A stretch of DNA of 64,000 nt from the NCBI GenBank assembly GCA_025617745.1, contig CM046853.1:37745065-37809064 (forward strand), given 5' to 3'. The DNA comes from Heliocidaris erythrogramma (Eukaryota > Echinodermata > Echinoidea > Camarodonta > Echinometridae). Numbering within the stretch: the first letter of the stretch is position 1; each line of letters begins with the position of its first letter. The position numbers and the translations under genes are program-made. This document shows, one piece after another, positions 34,736 through 46,300 of this stretch. The notes beneath the pieces are model-generated. The model did not search any database, was not told where the DNA came from, and saw nothing but the letters and a program-made list of their open reading frames with translations.

Positions 34736-35089
34736 CAGTGGCGGATTTAGGGGGGGGGGGGGGCAATCCCGGCCCATACCCCCCTCCCTTTTGAAATAAA
34801 AGTATACATTGTGCCCCCCCCCTTGAGAACTGTTACCCTTTTTTGTTGTTGTTGCTTGTCAAAGAATTATGGAGGAAAACTGGACCCCATAAATTTTGCC
34901 CCCCCCCCCCCCACTGAGCGACTTTTGGAGGGCTGGCTAAAATAAAGCTCCCCCCCCCCTCACTGAGCGACTTTTGAGCTGGCGAGAGGAAAAATACGAA
35001 TCTCCCGCCAAGCAGTTCCCCAAAGTTGACAGCCCTGCATTATTTTGTGTGCCCCCCCCCCCCTTTACAAAATCCTGGATCCGCCCCTG
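34736..35089. mobile_element. CAGTGGCGG-type MITE, larger copy
   Basis: Ends CAGTGGCGGATTTAGG and AATCCTGGATCCGCCCCTG. Shares AATTATGGAGG and CTGAGCGACTTTTG with 3130-3313. The CCCCCCACTGAGCGACTTTTG block appears twice (about 34902 and 34955), an internal duplication that accounts for most of the size difference. Confidence 0.78.
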
Positions 35090-36382
35090 TCACAAAATTT
35101 CATCTCCAGATTATGTGACCTTCAAGGTAAAATTCAAGGTTAAAGCAAAGATCAAGAGGTCATTGCACTTTACGTGGTTTGGACATGGAAAATGAGGGCA
35201 TATTGTAGTTGCCTTTCTAAATATGTCAATATCAAGAAAATTGACCAAGGAGGCCTACAGAGATAATTATAATCATTTCAAAGTTGAAAAAAGTGTCCAT
35301 TTTGGGCCGACATGCCCGCGGAATGCGTGCCATGGCGCAAAAACTGTTTAGCCGATGGAGCTAAATTCTGCTTGGGAAGAGTCGATTACCCTATATACCA
35401 AATGTGGGCCAATTTGAAGAGGGTAGGGTTTAAACTTTAAAAAATTGGGGTGATTTGACATGGAATGACTCATATACGAACTAATGTAACTTATGTGATT
35501 CTAACTACAACACAGATGTACTTTTCTTGATTGACGCCTTTGAACTGTTCGTTTTTGTATTGAAAAAAAACCCCAACACAACCCGTAGGCTAGGCCTTTA
35601 ACCTCTCCAGGAAGAAACATAATTATGCGAATGAGCAAAGCGAAAGAGCTTTGAAAATGTTGGTATTTTAAATCCTTTTTAAAACACTATTACCTATGCA
35701 CTTTACCTTGGTTATGGCCACAATTTTTCTTCCTTTTTAGTTCCCTCTCTTTTTCGCTTTTCGCACCCCCTTCAAGTGCCGCTCGTGTACGTGCCTGGCA
35801 AGTGGCAACTGCCCCCGTAGAAACGCCACTGATCTTTATTTTTGTTGAAGAACTAGTGAAGGACGTCCAAAATGTTTTTTTTAATGACACCCTTTACTAT
35901 GCAATAAAAAACATTTTCAACCCAGGGAACCTGACTGTGTATATTCATTTTTTCATATTTTTTTCGTTCAGTGTTCTTGTTTTCCACAGGCAAGAGATAC
36001 CAATACAGAGACAAAAGGTGCTAAATTTAATGTCCTCCTCCCATTTACCAATCACGCTTTATGAAGGAAAAATAAGTGCATTTCGGCAATTCTCATTCCC
36101 CGATGTTTGAAAAGCTTGTAAATTAACAAGGAGACATGCAGAGGAATGTGTTGCCATATTCAAATAGGCCTCTACTAATAGTCATCAACATGATAGAATT
36201 TTTGTTATAAAACGTATTCTCAAAAAAAAAATGATCAAACGATAATCCAGCAAACCTATATATTTTGCGAAAGTGTTTTCTAGACACAACATACAGCCCC
36301 GACATAAGCACTATTATTTTCTTTTCAACGCTATTGTTGTCCACAAAACCGTGAAAAGTTATCTTTGTCACCAAGTCTGTCT
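35090..36382. other. Non-coding upstream flank of LASP exon 1A
   Basis: AT-rich. One small candidate exon (GCAAGAGATACCAATACAG after TTGTTTTCCACAG at ~35989) was noted but not accepted. An AACGCCACTGAT remnant near 35820 resembles a CAGTGGCG MITE end. Confidence 0.4.
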
Positions 36383-36612
36383 AAAAAAAGAACGAGCGTC
36401 AAGTCGTATGCACACGCCACTTCGGATCTTGTGTACACACGTTGGGTTCAATGTATGTCGCCCGAATGCGGAACTGACTGATTTTTGTAAGGAAGCCAAC
36501 CCGACCGTTAATTACTACAACACATTCAGAATTCTAGCTGCTCGCATATCGGTGCTGGGCTTTTTTGCAGGATTACCTCTATCTGTGAGGATTCTAAGGA
36601 TTTATATTCATC
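36383..36612 (+). promoter_or_regulatory. LASP1: Probable 5' region of LASP exon 1A
   Basis: Less AT-rich than its surroundings, with several CpGs. Just before the ATG is GGGCTTTTTTGCAG (acceptor-like, ~36570), so the ATG may sit in an exon with an upstream untranslated exon, or this may be the promoter-proximal leader. No TATA box is evident. Confidence 0.35.
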
Positions 36613-36681
36613 ATGAACCCTCCGTGTGCAAGGTGTAACAAAACGGTCTACCCGACAGAAAAACTACATTGCCTGGATAAG
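36613..36681 (+). CDS. LASP1: LASP alternative first coding exon 1A (LIM N-terminus)
   Basis: The 23-codon exon begins [20 protein letters not shown] and ends LDK at a GTAAGT donor in phase 0. It matches the conserved start of LASP proteins, supplying the first two zinc ligands (Cys5, Cys8) of the LIM domain. It aligns residue for residue with exon 1B (16 of 23 identical), and both can splice to exon 2 at 45609, whose first codons complete the LIM domain. A pseudogene would not be expected to keep the frame, length and donor. The alternative is an old, unused duplication. Use as a real start depends on a promoter upstream, which I cannot prove. Confidence 0.82.
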
Positions 36682-39600
36682 GTAAGTGCTATATAAGTAT
36701 AACATTCACAGCAGCACGTCAGTTTTCGCATGTCAGATGCGTAGCACGTTACAGTAGCGCTGCACTATCGCATGAATGGGCGTGTTCCCTCCAACCGTTA
36801 TCGTTTGCAGAAAAAAAGGTTTTACGCTAAAATAGAGTTGAGACTAGCATTCCTGATAGACACAAGAGACTCTGGATTAATTTCTCCAGCAATATCTAAA
36901 AGGCGTATGATTGCTGCCAGTAATTTGACACCAAAACCAGCATTCGTAAAGCATGTACCACCTGTTGCGCGCCGCTTCTCGTATGGCCGCTATTACCAGT
37001 ATACACTACACAGTGCACTGTCCACGGGCACAGAGAGAAAGTCGTTGTGGACGAGCTGAACGACGATGTTTTTTGCTTTAGAAGTATATTCCATCATATA
37101 TTTAAGGCCTACTAGAGCTTATAAACCAGAAATAATGCTGAGGGGATCTGGATTACACACTGATTAAGAATCTCGATCATCTATTGTCAATAACGGAAAC
37201 AGCATGTGGGAGGCAGGCAGGGAGGGTGGGCGAGAGGAGGGGACTCCCCTTCAATTCATTGTGCTCCTGTACTAGATGTAGCTTATATTTCCTAAAATGG
37301 GTAATGGATTGGAACTTTGGATAGATATGCAGCGACATGTTAGCATCTTTGGAAATGTAAAGGTATCCAAAGGCCAATCATCGAGAAAAAAATGCATAAT
37401 TTACATTAAAGTATCTATATTATGTACATTCAAACTTTTGACCTTGTGTATATGTGTGTGGATGATTGTAGTTCTTCAAAAACATTATAAATTAAGAAGC
37501 TGTGAAATAATCTTTTCAAAAGGATAGAGAGATATTAAGGGGCAGGAGAGGTGGGTAGAAAGTGATGAATTATGCAGATAATATAATTATATTTGTTATG
37601 TGGGTGTGAATGTTTGTTGATTGTTATATCATTTTTGTGAATATACTAATTGATTCTCGTATTACTCCCCCTAATCACATAGAGAACTATACCCCTCTAC
37701 CTTTGGACAGCTACACCCAATTATGATAACTACCCCTATAGGGCCTATGAAAACAACTACCCCGCCCCCACACCCCTCCCCCGCCCCCACACCCCTCCCC
37801 GCCCCCACACCCCTCCCTGCGGATGACTTCCTGTAAATGTACCTCCTGGACAACTTCCTTCGGGATAGCATAGAATTAACCAACTAGGAACATTACCATC
37901 TGAAAGACGGTTACTATCCTGGTAACTGTACACACTGGACCCATGTATAGCACAATGCCCCCTGACCTATAGAGCAACACTGCAGCAAGGTGGGGGTGGG
38001 GTTCTTGAGGTGTGGATAATTGTCCATTGGTAAATGTCCTAGGGGTGCAATTGTCTGATTGGGTAGTTGTCAAAGGGGATATATGGCTAGATGTATACTA
38101 GTCGGGGGGGGGGGTGGTGCTTGATTGTTATACATGTATTGCCTGCTTGTTAACAGATAAAAGAAAATTTTCAAAACTGGTTAGGAATTAGTGTTTTGAT
38201 TATTGTACTTGTATTATGAAAGGTTAATAATGACTTATAAAATCTTTGTATTTACATTATAATAAATGAAAACAGACGGCAATAACGTGTCAGATTTATA
38301 TTTGTCTTTATATTCAGACTAGACGACCTGGAAATCTATTACTTCCGAACCAGGAAATGAAAGTATAAAGTGACAAATATTCTTTCTGTAAAAACTCTGT
38401 ATAATAAACATGCATTAAAATAACTTATATATTTATGCAAACAAAATTAATGAGAGCAATACATTATTATGCTTATGATTATAGGCCTATAATTTTACAT
38501 TCTTTGCTTGTTAATGAGAAACTAGACGTATATGAATTATAGTTTCGAAAATAATTTTCGAAATATTGACGTTGCAAACTATATAGTGTATAAGGTGCCT
38601 ACTTAAAAATAAAAGAAGTTGAAGATTATAATTCCAGTTGTATTTACGGTATCATTGACCATAATGACTACAAGTTGTATCTCCATAAATTGATCTAGAA
38701 TATTGCGACCTTTGGACTTCGTGTAGACACCGATGAGTTCATTGAATGTTTGTTTGTCAGTTGTGTAAATAGGCTACCCACTTATTTAGTCTACTAAGCC
38801 CCATCGAGATTTATATCGTTACAACAAAGATAGTACTTTTATTTTTATTTGTATGTAATAATACTCCCATGCAGACATCAAGAAATCAACCCATTTTGAT
38901 CATGATTGTATGCATGTGTGAAACCATTTTGATTAAAAGGAGTGCTCTATTGAGGCGGACATGAATGAACAATATATATTTTTTTATATATTATCGTGTT
39001 TATGTTTGTTATTGTCCCCTTTGCTGGATTCGATGTTTCAATTTTTTTTACGTTGAATGGGAAAGATAACAGTATTTAAGAATATCTATTGGAACGTTGA
39101 CTGGAAGCATACACTTTCTTACTCGTCTGTAAACACCACATATACCAGACGAAATAGAGAGCAAAATAATGTGAAAAATATTGAACATGAAAGTGGGCGA
39201 AATCGTCACAGAAAAGAGCATTGATGAAAGAAATGATGAATATTCTAGAAGTCAAAGAATTTTAAGTGAGCAAGGATTTATATTTGAATAAAATACAGCA
39301 TCATTGATCAGTGAGAACACTTTGATAGCTTGAAGTCATCGAAATGGAAATTGTTGAAGACACATCTTTGAGCTTGTGGTATAGGTTCCATATTTAAAAA
39401 TTAAGCGAATACACAGTTTTCTTATTTGGCAGCTGATTGTAACAAATCACCGTTATATTCTATAATTTTATAATTTGTATTTCATTTTTCAATGATTTCC
39501 GGATTCTCACTTCCACTGCATCATTAACGTAAACACTTGACACGGAGTTACATTTCCCTGATCCATGCATGGACGTTTATACGGCCGGGCACAGTTTGCC

Positions 39601-40231
39601 CGCCCCGAGTTCCTGACAACTTTTCAGTCATGACACGATATAGAAACTGACTCGTCAATCACTATATGAATAAATTATTTCATAGTAAATTATAATAAGA
39701 TTATACTCATAATTATAACCTTATAGATCATTGATGATTTATTACAAAATATTTTCTCGCTCTGTCTCAAAGCAATAAGTTTTGAAGCCAGCCTTCAAAA
39801 ATGAAGCTTGAATTCTTATATTATGCAATAGAATTGAAATTAAATCTGAGATATTTTGAAACATACTGTTATTACAAATCAATAGTTTTATTTCCTGTCC
39901 TGTCGGGCAAGAGACGTTTAGCCCTCCCGTCGCGAAAAATAACGCCCATGCTCTTATTCATCCCATTTTACAGTATACTGAAAATATTGGATTAAATCAA
40001 AAGTTCAGTTCTATCTTCATCGATAATCACCCAGACATGTCAATTAAATTGCAAGATTGAAATCCACCTGATAATCTTAATCATAACAATAAAGGTCAGC
40101 CGCTGTCTTGCTGATGAGAAAAGACGTCAATTTATTTCCATTTTATAATGCAGAGATTATTGAAAGAGAAACTAAGAATAGTCGGTAGTGGGAGTGGATT
40201 GGCGTACAGAGTATATCAATATCGATTATTA
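36682..40231. other. Intron between LASP exons 1A and 1B, left part
   Basis: AT-rich non-coding DNA. A CCCCGCCCCCACACCCCTCC imperfect tandem (3 units) is seen at about 37760-37820, and a G10 run near 38105. No exon found. Confidence 0.45.
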
Positions 40232-41033
40232 AAGAGGGCGTCCACCCTAATATTAAGTTGGGGCATTAAAAGGAGAGAATTTAAAAAGCCCCGATCAATG
40301 AAAGTTTGAGCAAAATCCGATAGGAAAAAAGAAAGTTATAAATTTTTGAAGTTGTAAAAACAAATTGGCAACTCGGTGATGTATCTTGCGAGCTCAGCCT
40401 CTCCCATTGCTCTGTCCAGACAATTTCATAAATTCTCATTTTCTTAGTTCTTGATGAAGGAATACATTTGTTTCACACAGGTTTCGTGTAAAGTTACCAA
40501 TTTGTGTTTGCTTGATTACAGCTTCAAAAATCACAACTTTCTTATTTCTTATCGGATTTAGCTCAAACGTTCATTGATCTGATTATTTCATTTTCCCTCT
40601 TCTTTTAAAATCAACTTTATATCAGGGTGGACTTTGCCTTTAAAATGTCTGGGTTATGCATGCTCACAAGATAAGAATTGAGGCTAGCGAAATCATTTAT
40701 TTCCAGTTTCTCTAAAGCAAATATTAAATCATACATGCATCTTAGATATAATCTGCTCATTATGGTTTTACACAAAACCTGTTTGAAACAAACATATTCC
40801 TTCATCAAAAACCAAAACTATAAGTAAATGGAAATTTATGAGAGTTTCTATACTGAGCAAATGGGAGAGGAGCTCGCAAGATACGTGACGGAGTTGTAAA
40901 TTTGTGTTTGATCGATTACTTTCTTATTTCTTATGGGATTTAGCTCAAACTTTCACTCATCTGTTGCTCTGATTTTCCTTCTTTTATTCAAATTAACTTA
41001 TATAGCAGGGTTTACTTTCCCTTTAAAGTATTT
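40232..41033. mobile_element. ~0.8-kb inverted-repeat element with duplicated right arm
   Basis: The left arm (AGGGCGTCCACCCTAATATT, then AAGTTTGAGCAAAATCCGAT) is complementary to 40500-40640 and again to 40900-41033 (ATGGGATTTAGCTCAAACTT). GATGTATCTTGCGAGCTC at ~40380 pairs with GAGCTCGCAAGATACGTG at ~40870. The full-length element therefore runs to 41033, with an extra right-arm copy inside. Confidence 0.68.
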
Positions 41034-43140
41034 GTTTATCGATACTCACAAAATTATTCTCCCCGTCATGAATCGGATTAATATGATTGAATATCTTGAA
41101 ACGGTGATTTTCATTATTTCGGGGAATTATTTTTAACCTGAAAAAATATTGATCTAAATCATCAAGCAAGTTGAATTAAAGTGCGAAATACAATCAGCTA
41201 TAGAAAGTACTGAACATAAACATGCAGAACACAAAGTGACAAAGCGAAAGTGTGCGTGCATGGCGTTACGTAGATAACTGGATCCAGGCACAGAAATTGT
41301 CTTTTTCTGTGGCTGGATCCGATCCACGTTTTGAAAATTGATAATCCACAGGAAGATTTAAATTGCATATTATGTAAATTCATAGAGTATAAAGAAACAC
41401 TCATATTACAGAAAACATGGTTTTATTGCTTTGTTCGAGGTTCTATTGAATATGGGGCAGACGACTCTCAAACAAACCGTGAGGGGGCACTGGGGCAGTC
41501 CCTAATTAATTTTCTGGTTTGACCGTCAGAAATGAATGAAATCACCTTGACTATAGGATAGACATTATTGAGCATAATTTAATAAATTGATTAGGAGTAA
41601 TCATAGGGATATCTTGGTTTTATAATGACAATATAACGCATAATATAGTCCTATAAAAAACTCGGCATATATTGTTGTAGTTAGCAAATAAATAAGCAGT
41701 GAACTTCTTACGGGTTCTCGGGGGCAAATGACCATATACGCGTACGAGGCGCGGGGGGGGGGGGGGGTGGGGGAGTGGCTGGAGGCCCTGAAAATTTTGA
41801 AATTGTCGATATTCAGGCAAGCACCACCTCATATTCGGACATCGAGGTTCCCAAATTTCCTCATATTTCCTCATATTTGGGTATATTCTATCCGAATATG
41901 TAATTTTGGTCATTTTTACTATTAAAAAACTTGTCATGTTTTTGGCTCGCTCGTTCGCCAAAAAGTAGAACCTGGAAAGTTGATATACGGGCAAAAGGTG
42001 TCAGCCCCCCCCCCCCCCCCCCTCGCGAAAATGTGCTTGTACGCATATGCACATGACCACTTCTAATTTCGAAAGGAAGAGGGGAAAGGAAATGTTGAAC
42101 AAAATTAAAGGTCACGCGGAAAAGACCCCTTCCCATTACCTTTCCCCAGTCAATGCATGGTCTCTGATATCAATCAATACAAAAATACCTATAAGACCAG
42201 TGCCCCCATCCCCCCTGTGATGCCAGTGTCCCTTAAATGGCTGGCTTGGACCACCGTACGCCACTGATTATAATTAAATCTTTAGTTCATGAAAAAAAGT
42301 TTTTTGAGAACTTGTTGATGCTGTCAGGCCTATGGAAAAACAATGACAGAAGGTCTACAATGTAAACAAAAATATAAGTCCTGGACGCAATCATATCAAA
42401 AGTTTTGCCCTTATCCTCCATTAATAAAATAGATATAAAAAGGTATTTGCAATTGATCCGCCTATAATCACAAGTAAGTTGCGATCAATAATTTGGATCA
42501 ATCGCAATACTTCATAAGGCAGGACCCATCTTTCAAAGAAGTGTTGACAATACTTTCGGGGTTATAGTGTTATATAGATGATGAAGATTATGAATTTGAA
42601 TTATGATGATGATTAGTCTCCCAGACATGATAGCAGACAAGGGGAAATGCCAAATAAAATTAATTCCTAGTTTCTCGTCCCCTCCTCCTTTGGGCCTTTT
42701 TCGACCCGCCTCTGTTTTTTTTTTTTTTTTTTTTTTTTTTCTCCTGAAATGGAATACATCCTTAACTAGATTCTGAGAACATACAAAAATCATGCAAGTT
42801 CACCTTGCTTTGAATTTCTGATTCTACAAATAAAATTGATGAAGAAAATTGTTGCGTAATTTGACCCTATATAATTTTTATGTACTGGTGTAGAGGTCTG
42901 TCTATACAGGAAACAATATCTTACGTTAAAACTAAGTCATGGAACCCGCTCCTCATTTGTTTAGAAAATCCGAACGAGAAACAAGGAATCAATTTTACTT
43001 TGCCTAAACCATTCTCATTTTTGTTGTAGCTTTCATTATATCTTAACATTTCCCTGATTAGGCCTGTATATTATCTGTGAAACAATGTGATAATGTGATA
43101 GGTTGTCATCAAACAAGGATTTGAACGGCGCGACAGGTGC
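41034..43140. other. Intron between LASP exons 1A and 1B, right part
   Basis: Contains a GGATCCAGGCACAGAAA / TTTCTGTGGCTGGATCC hairpin (41280-41320), a G15-type run (~41752), a C16-type run (~42006) and a T25 run (~42715). The CCGTACGCCACTGAT phrase near 42255 looks like a CAGTGGCGTA MITE end. No exon found. Confidence 0.45.
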
Positions 43141-43605
43141 AGTTACACTTTCACTTTCCGATATTTTAATATCAGAGGTACCCCCCGGTGCATAAGCAGG
43201 GGGGGTTTTCGCCCGCTGACTCGACTTCCGTTTTTGGTGAGCCTTTCTCTCGATAGAGTGCCGTGTGTAGTGCGTTAGCGCTACCGCGCCGTATCGCCAT
43301 CGGGAAGCGTTAGCGCTGGATTTGATTCCCCCCTCGGCTTTCCTAGCCTAGCGATCGCGGCCGGGCAATTCCAAGGCTAGGCTAAGCTCGACATCATAGG
43401 CGCATATATCGCATGCATGCACGCCAAATTCAGAGAGCTGAGCTGAGAGCAATTTACTAGTATCGTACTCGACTCGCAGCAGCAGATCAGAGAATAGAGC
43501 TAGGTGTGCGGTGCGTCATCTTCATCCCACTCGGGAAATACCAGGAACGGATGCTCTTTTCCTAATCAACATTTTCCCATTTTGAAGGAAATTTGGACAA
43601 TCAAG
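43141..43605 (+). promoter_or_regulatory. LASP1: CpG-rich promoter/5'UTR of LASP exon 1B
   Basis: A sudden rise in G+C and CpG (GCGCTACCGCGCCGTATCGC, GATCGCGGCCGGGCAATTCC) stands out from the AT-rich surroundings and leads into the ATG at 43606. This suggests a CpG-type promoter with untranslated leader. There is no clear TATA box. The frame upstream of the ATG is open but has no earlier ATG, and AATCAAGATGA gives an acceptable start context. Confidence 0.5.
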
Positions 43606-43674
43606 ATGAATAAGAGCTGTGCGAGATGCCACAGGACCGTTTATCCGGTGGAAGAGCTGAAATGTTTGGACAAG
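43606..43674 (+). CDS. LASP1: LASP first coding exon 1B (LIM N-terminus)
   Basis: 23 codons, MNKSCARCHRTVYPVEELKC then LDK, ending in phase 0 at GTAAGG. This is the canonical LASP N-terminus with Cys5 and Cys8 of the LIM zinc finger. It joins exon 2 at 45609 (SWHKGCF...), giving the LASP spacing Cys5, Cys8, His26, Cys29, Cys32, Cys35, Cys53, His56. It lies just downstream of the CpG-rich region, so it is probably the main start. Exon 1A at 36613 is an alternative version of the same 23 residues. Confidence 0.93.
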
Positions 43675-44724
43675 GTAAGGATAAAATATCTTATTTTTCG
43701 TTGCATGCATCGCGTCTCGAGTGAAAGTGGGCGGCAATGCAAATCTGTTGAATGAGCCTGTGGTTGGAATTTCGTGCTCGTGTTAAGGCACCATTGAAAA
43801 TGCCTTTGTGTTCGTGTATCAGCGCGGAAAGTAAACAATACAGGGATCGTATAATACCAATCGTATGTGATTGATTACTTGTGGTGCATTCTAAATTTTT
43901 TTAACGAAGACTAATTTTTTTTTATTGCTTGTGGAAAAAAGATTCAGATGATCTTATCATTAGAGATTAACGTTAACTTAATTTCCATTAACTTACAAAC
44001 AAGGCATGGCAACGAGTCAGGCAAATTTATACTTTGATAACATTAATTAACCAGAATAGTCTACTCTAGATTCTAGAGTCTAAATCTAACATTAGTTGGA
44101 AGTTCACTCAAAATACTTTAGTCTTTAGATAAATGCCAGTGGCAGTGATTTTTATGAGGTCTTCTTAGATGTGCATATTTCATTCAGTGATTTGGAAATA
44201 CACTTCATCACTGTGCTAGTATTTATTTATTTGTTATTAAACAAAGTTCTGTTAATGTTTGATCTAACTAGTTATTTCTAACTTAGAATCTGCTCAGGAA
44301 GGCCAGAGGGAGAAAAATTTCGACTTCTGAAAAGACAAACTGCAGCCTAGGGTTTAAGTCAGATCTTATGAGATTTATTGACGAGTTCAGTCGGGACTGC
44401 CCTAGACTCAATATCTCAAACATTTTTTATTTTGAATATTCACCAAAGACACTCTAAAATTTGAGAGCTCTACACGTACATGTATCTACAGGGCTTTCAA
44501 ATATGAACAAGAATTTTATGAAATATTAGAAAATTTGTATTATAATTTGTTTAAAACAACTTTTTTGCCAACTTACAATTTGATCTTCATGACTTAAACA
44601 ACCTGTCATTCTGACTTTGTACATTATATTAAGTCTTTCAGTGTTATTCTATATTCCTCGCCATTTTGCTGATCTGTTACTAGATCTAGATCAATATTTT
44701 TCTCCTTTTAAATTTTTTAAACAA
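43675..44724. other. LASP intron 1, left part
   Basis: AT-rich intron sequence without recognised elements up to the inverted repeat. Confidence 0.6.
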
Positions 44725-44853
44725 AGTAAAGTAAACGAAGAAGCTTGACTGGGGAGGAATTTTTAATGTGTAAACAAATCTTTCGGCATATTACTCCCAG
44801 TGTTAAAGATCGTATGCTCGATCTGTAATGAAAAACACAAGTCAGAAAAAATT

Positions 44854-44926
44854 GGAACCAGCGGGATTCGAACCTGTCATCTACTGCTTGCCGGGCAGCG
44901 ACTTAACCACCAGGCTATTCTGGTTC
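44854..44926 (-). repeat. tRNA-like sequence with Pol III boxes, left arm
   Basis: 73 nt on the minus strand. Terminal GAACCAG pairs with CTGGTTC, TAGCCTGGTGG matches the A box and GGTTCGAATCC the B box. A CTGC/GCAG stem encloses CCGGCAA, and TTTTTT (Pol III terminator) follows at 44845-44850. D-arm and T-stem pairing is poor and base 33 is not U, so it is tRNA-derived rather than a functional tRNA. Confidence 0.6.
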
Positions 44927-45323
44927 ACGGCCAAGTCACGACGAACGAGAATCAAATACCCAAGATCCTCTTCTTTCTGACTCATTAATATTCAAACGGT
45001 CCGCCGTGGAACAATGGTTAGTAAACGAAGAAGCTTGACTGGGGAGGAATTTTTAATGTGTAAACAAATCTTTCGGCATATTACTCCCAGTGTTAAAGAT
45101 CGTATGCTCGATCTGTAATTCATTCTTTTCATTACAGATCGAGCATACGATCTTTAACACTGGGAGTAATATGCCGAAAGATTTGTTTACACATTAAAAA
45201 TTTCTCCCCAGTCAAGCTTCTTCGTTTACTAACCATTGTTCCACGGCGGACCGTTTGAATATTAATGAGTCAGAAAGAAGAGGATCTTGGGTATTTGATT
45301 CTCGTTCGTCGTGACTTGGCCGT

Positions 45324-45396
45324 GAACCAGAATAGCCTGGTGGTTAAGTCGCTGCCCGGCAAGCAGTAGATGACAGGTTCGAATCCCGCTGGTTCC
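45324..45396 (+). repeat. tRNA-like sequence with Pol III boxes, right arm
   Basis: Mirror image of 44854-44926, identical in sequence, on the + strand, again followed by TTTTTT (45399-45404). The two units are divergent, each pointing away from the centre. Confidence 0.6.
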
Positions 45397-45608
45397 AATT
45401 TTTTCTGACTTGTGTTTTTCATTACAGATCGAGCATACGATCTTTAACACTGGGAGTAATATGCCGAAAGATTTGTTTACACATTAAAAAGTAAAGTACA
45501 TGTAATACAAGTGCTTTCAATTTCCATTTCAGCGGTTACCAACATATTTATCATACAGTTAATGATATTTCTATATATTTTTTCACTGGTTTATCCTTTG
45601 AAATCTAG

Positions 45609-45703
45609 AGTTGGCACAAGGGGTGTTTTACCTGCGAATCATGTGGGATGACCCTGAACATGAAGAACTACAAGGGCTACAACAAGCTTCCATACTGCCA
45701 TGC
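45609..45703 (+). CDS. LASP1: LASP exon 2 (C-terminal part of LIM domain)
   Basis: 95 bp from the CTAG acceptor to a GTGAGT donor, entering in phase 0 and leaving in phase 2. It encodes [20 protein letters not shown] and then [12 protein letters not shown]. It provides LIM zinc ligands His26, Cys29, Cys32, Cys35 and Cys53; the last ligand, His56, comes from exon 3. WHK-C-F-C and NMKNYKGY are LASP family hallmarks. The LIM domain of LASP proteins acts in binding partners at focal adhesions and the cytoskeleton (family knowledge). Shared by both first exons. Confidence 0.96.
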
Positions 45704-45857
45704 GTGAGTAGTTTACTTTTAAAGCAACTTTCTATGCCCTGTCTTTAGGCCTGGTCACATTGTTTGTAGCGTTAATTGAAAATTGGTCTATGTTGAAAAT
45801 GTATTGGATCCAAGAAAATCAATGCGGAAGACTTATCATTAATCGATGAGCACCATA

Positions 45858-46300
45858 CTGTATAAGCTGTTATTTTCGCGAGGGTTTTATTTTCGCGAAT
45901 TTCGTGAATGAAAGATCACCCGCGAATTTAACAACACGCGAAAATATTCTCATATGAACATGCAACATTACGAGAGCACATTTTTACAAGGCGAACAATA
46001 CAGTGCTGTACTATTAGTAGTACAAACCATGCGTTGTCGCTTCGCGATCCCCTAGCATGCCTAGCTAGCTAGCCCTAACAATTGCTTGCTCAGATTTTTT
46101 TGGCCCCATTACAATTCCCGCGCCCGCGATGTGTAAATGTATTCGCTTTTTCCACTTTCAGATGGGGAATATCAACTCTGTTTAGGTTATTTATCCCTTC
46201 ATGTCTTTCCCTAGATCTGTTGTGTGGTGGTGAACGCGAATTTAACAACACGCGAATATGTGGCAGAGGTCGCCATTCGCGAAAATATCAGCTTATACAG
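45858..46300. mobile_element. TA-flanked MITE with CTGTATAAGCTG ends
   Basis: Left end CTGTATAAGCTGTTATTTTC and right end GAAAATATCAGCTTATACAG, with TA on both sides (45856-45857, 46301-46302). The arms continue through TTCGCGAATTT and CGAATTTAACAACACGCGAA, which also recur in the interior. No transposase. Lies in LASP intron 2. Confidence 0.85.

Larger units (their letters stand above)
44725..45490. mobile_element. Foldback element: near-perfect ~365-bp inverted repeat
   Basis: 44760-45119 and 45131-45490 are reverse complements with essentially one visible mismatch around an 11-bp loop (TCATTCTTTTC). Each arm reads unit U (~100 bp, from GTAAACGAAGAAGCTTGACT to GATCTGTAAT), a ~190-bp tRNA-like body, and U again. 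The outermost left U is complete (from ~44725), while the right one stops ~34 bp short. AAAGTAAAGTA occurs at both borders and may be the target duplication. Lies within LASP intron 1, so it should form a very stable hairpin in pre-mRNA. A recent origin or an assembly artefact are both possible. Confidence 0.85.

Noticed and set aside
35989..36016. 28-bp exon after TTGTTTTCCACAG
   Set aside because: Acceptor is good but the donor is weak, no partner exon has a compatible phase, and the peptide is not recognisable.
36772..37059. 95-residue frame downstream of exon 1A
   Set aside because: Begins inside the intron after the GTAAGT donor, has no recognisable domain, and codon pattern looks random.
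44854..44926. Functional tRNA gene
   Set aside because: A/B boxes and terminator are present, but D-arm and T-stem pairing are poor and position 33 is not U, so tRNA-derived is the safer call.
44800..45450. Identical 62-residue frames on opposite strands
   Set aside because: They are mirror images in the arms of the foldback and run through the tRNA-like sequence; not a protein family.
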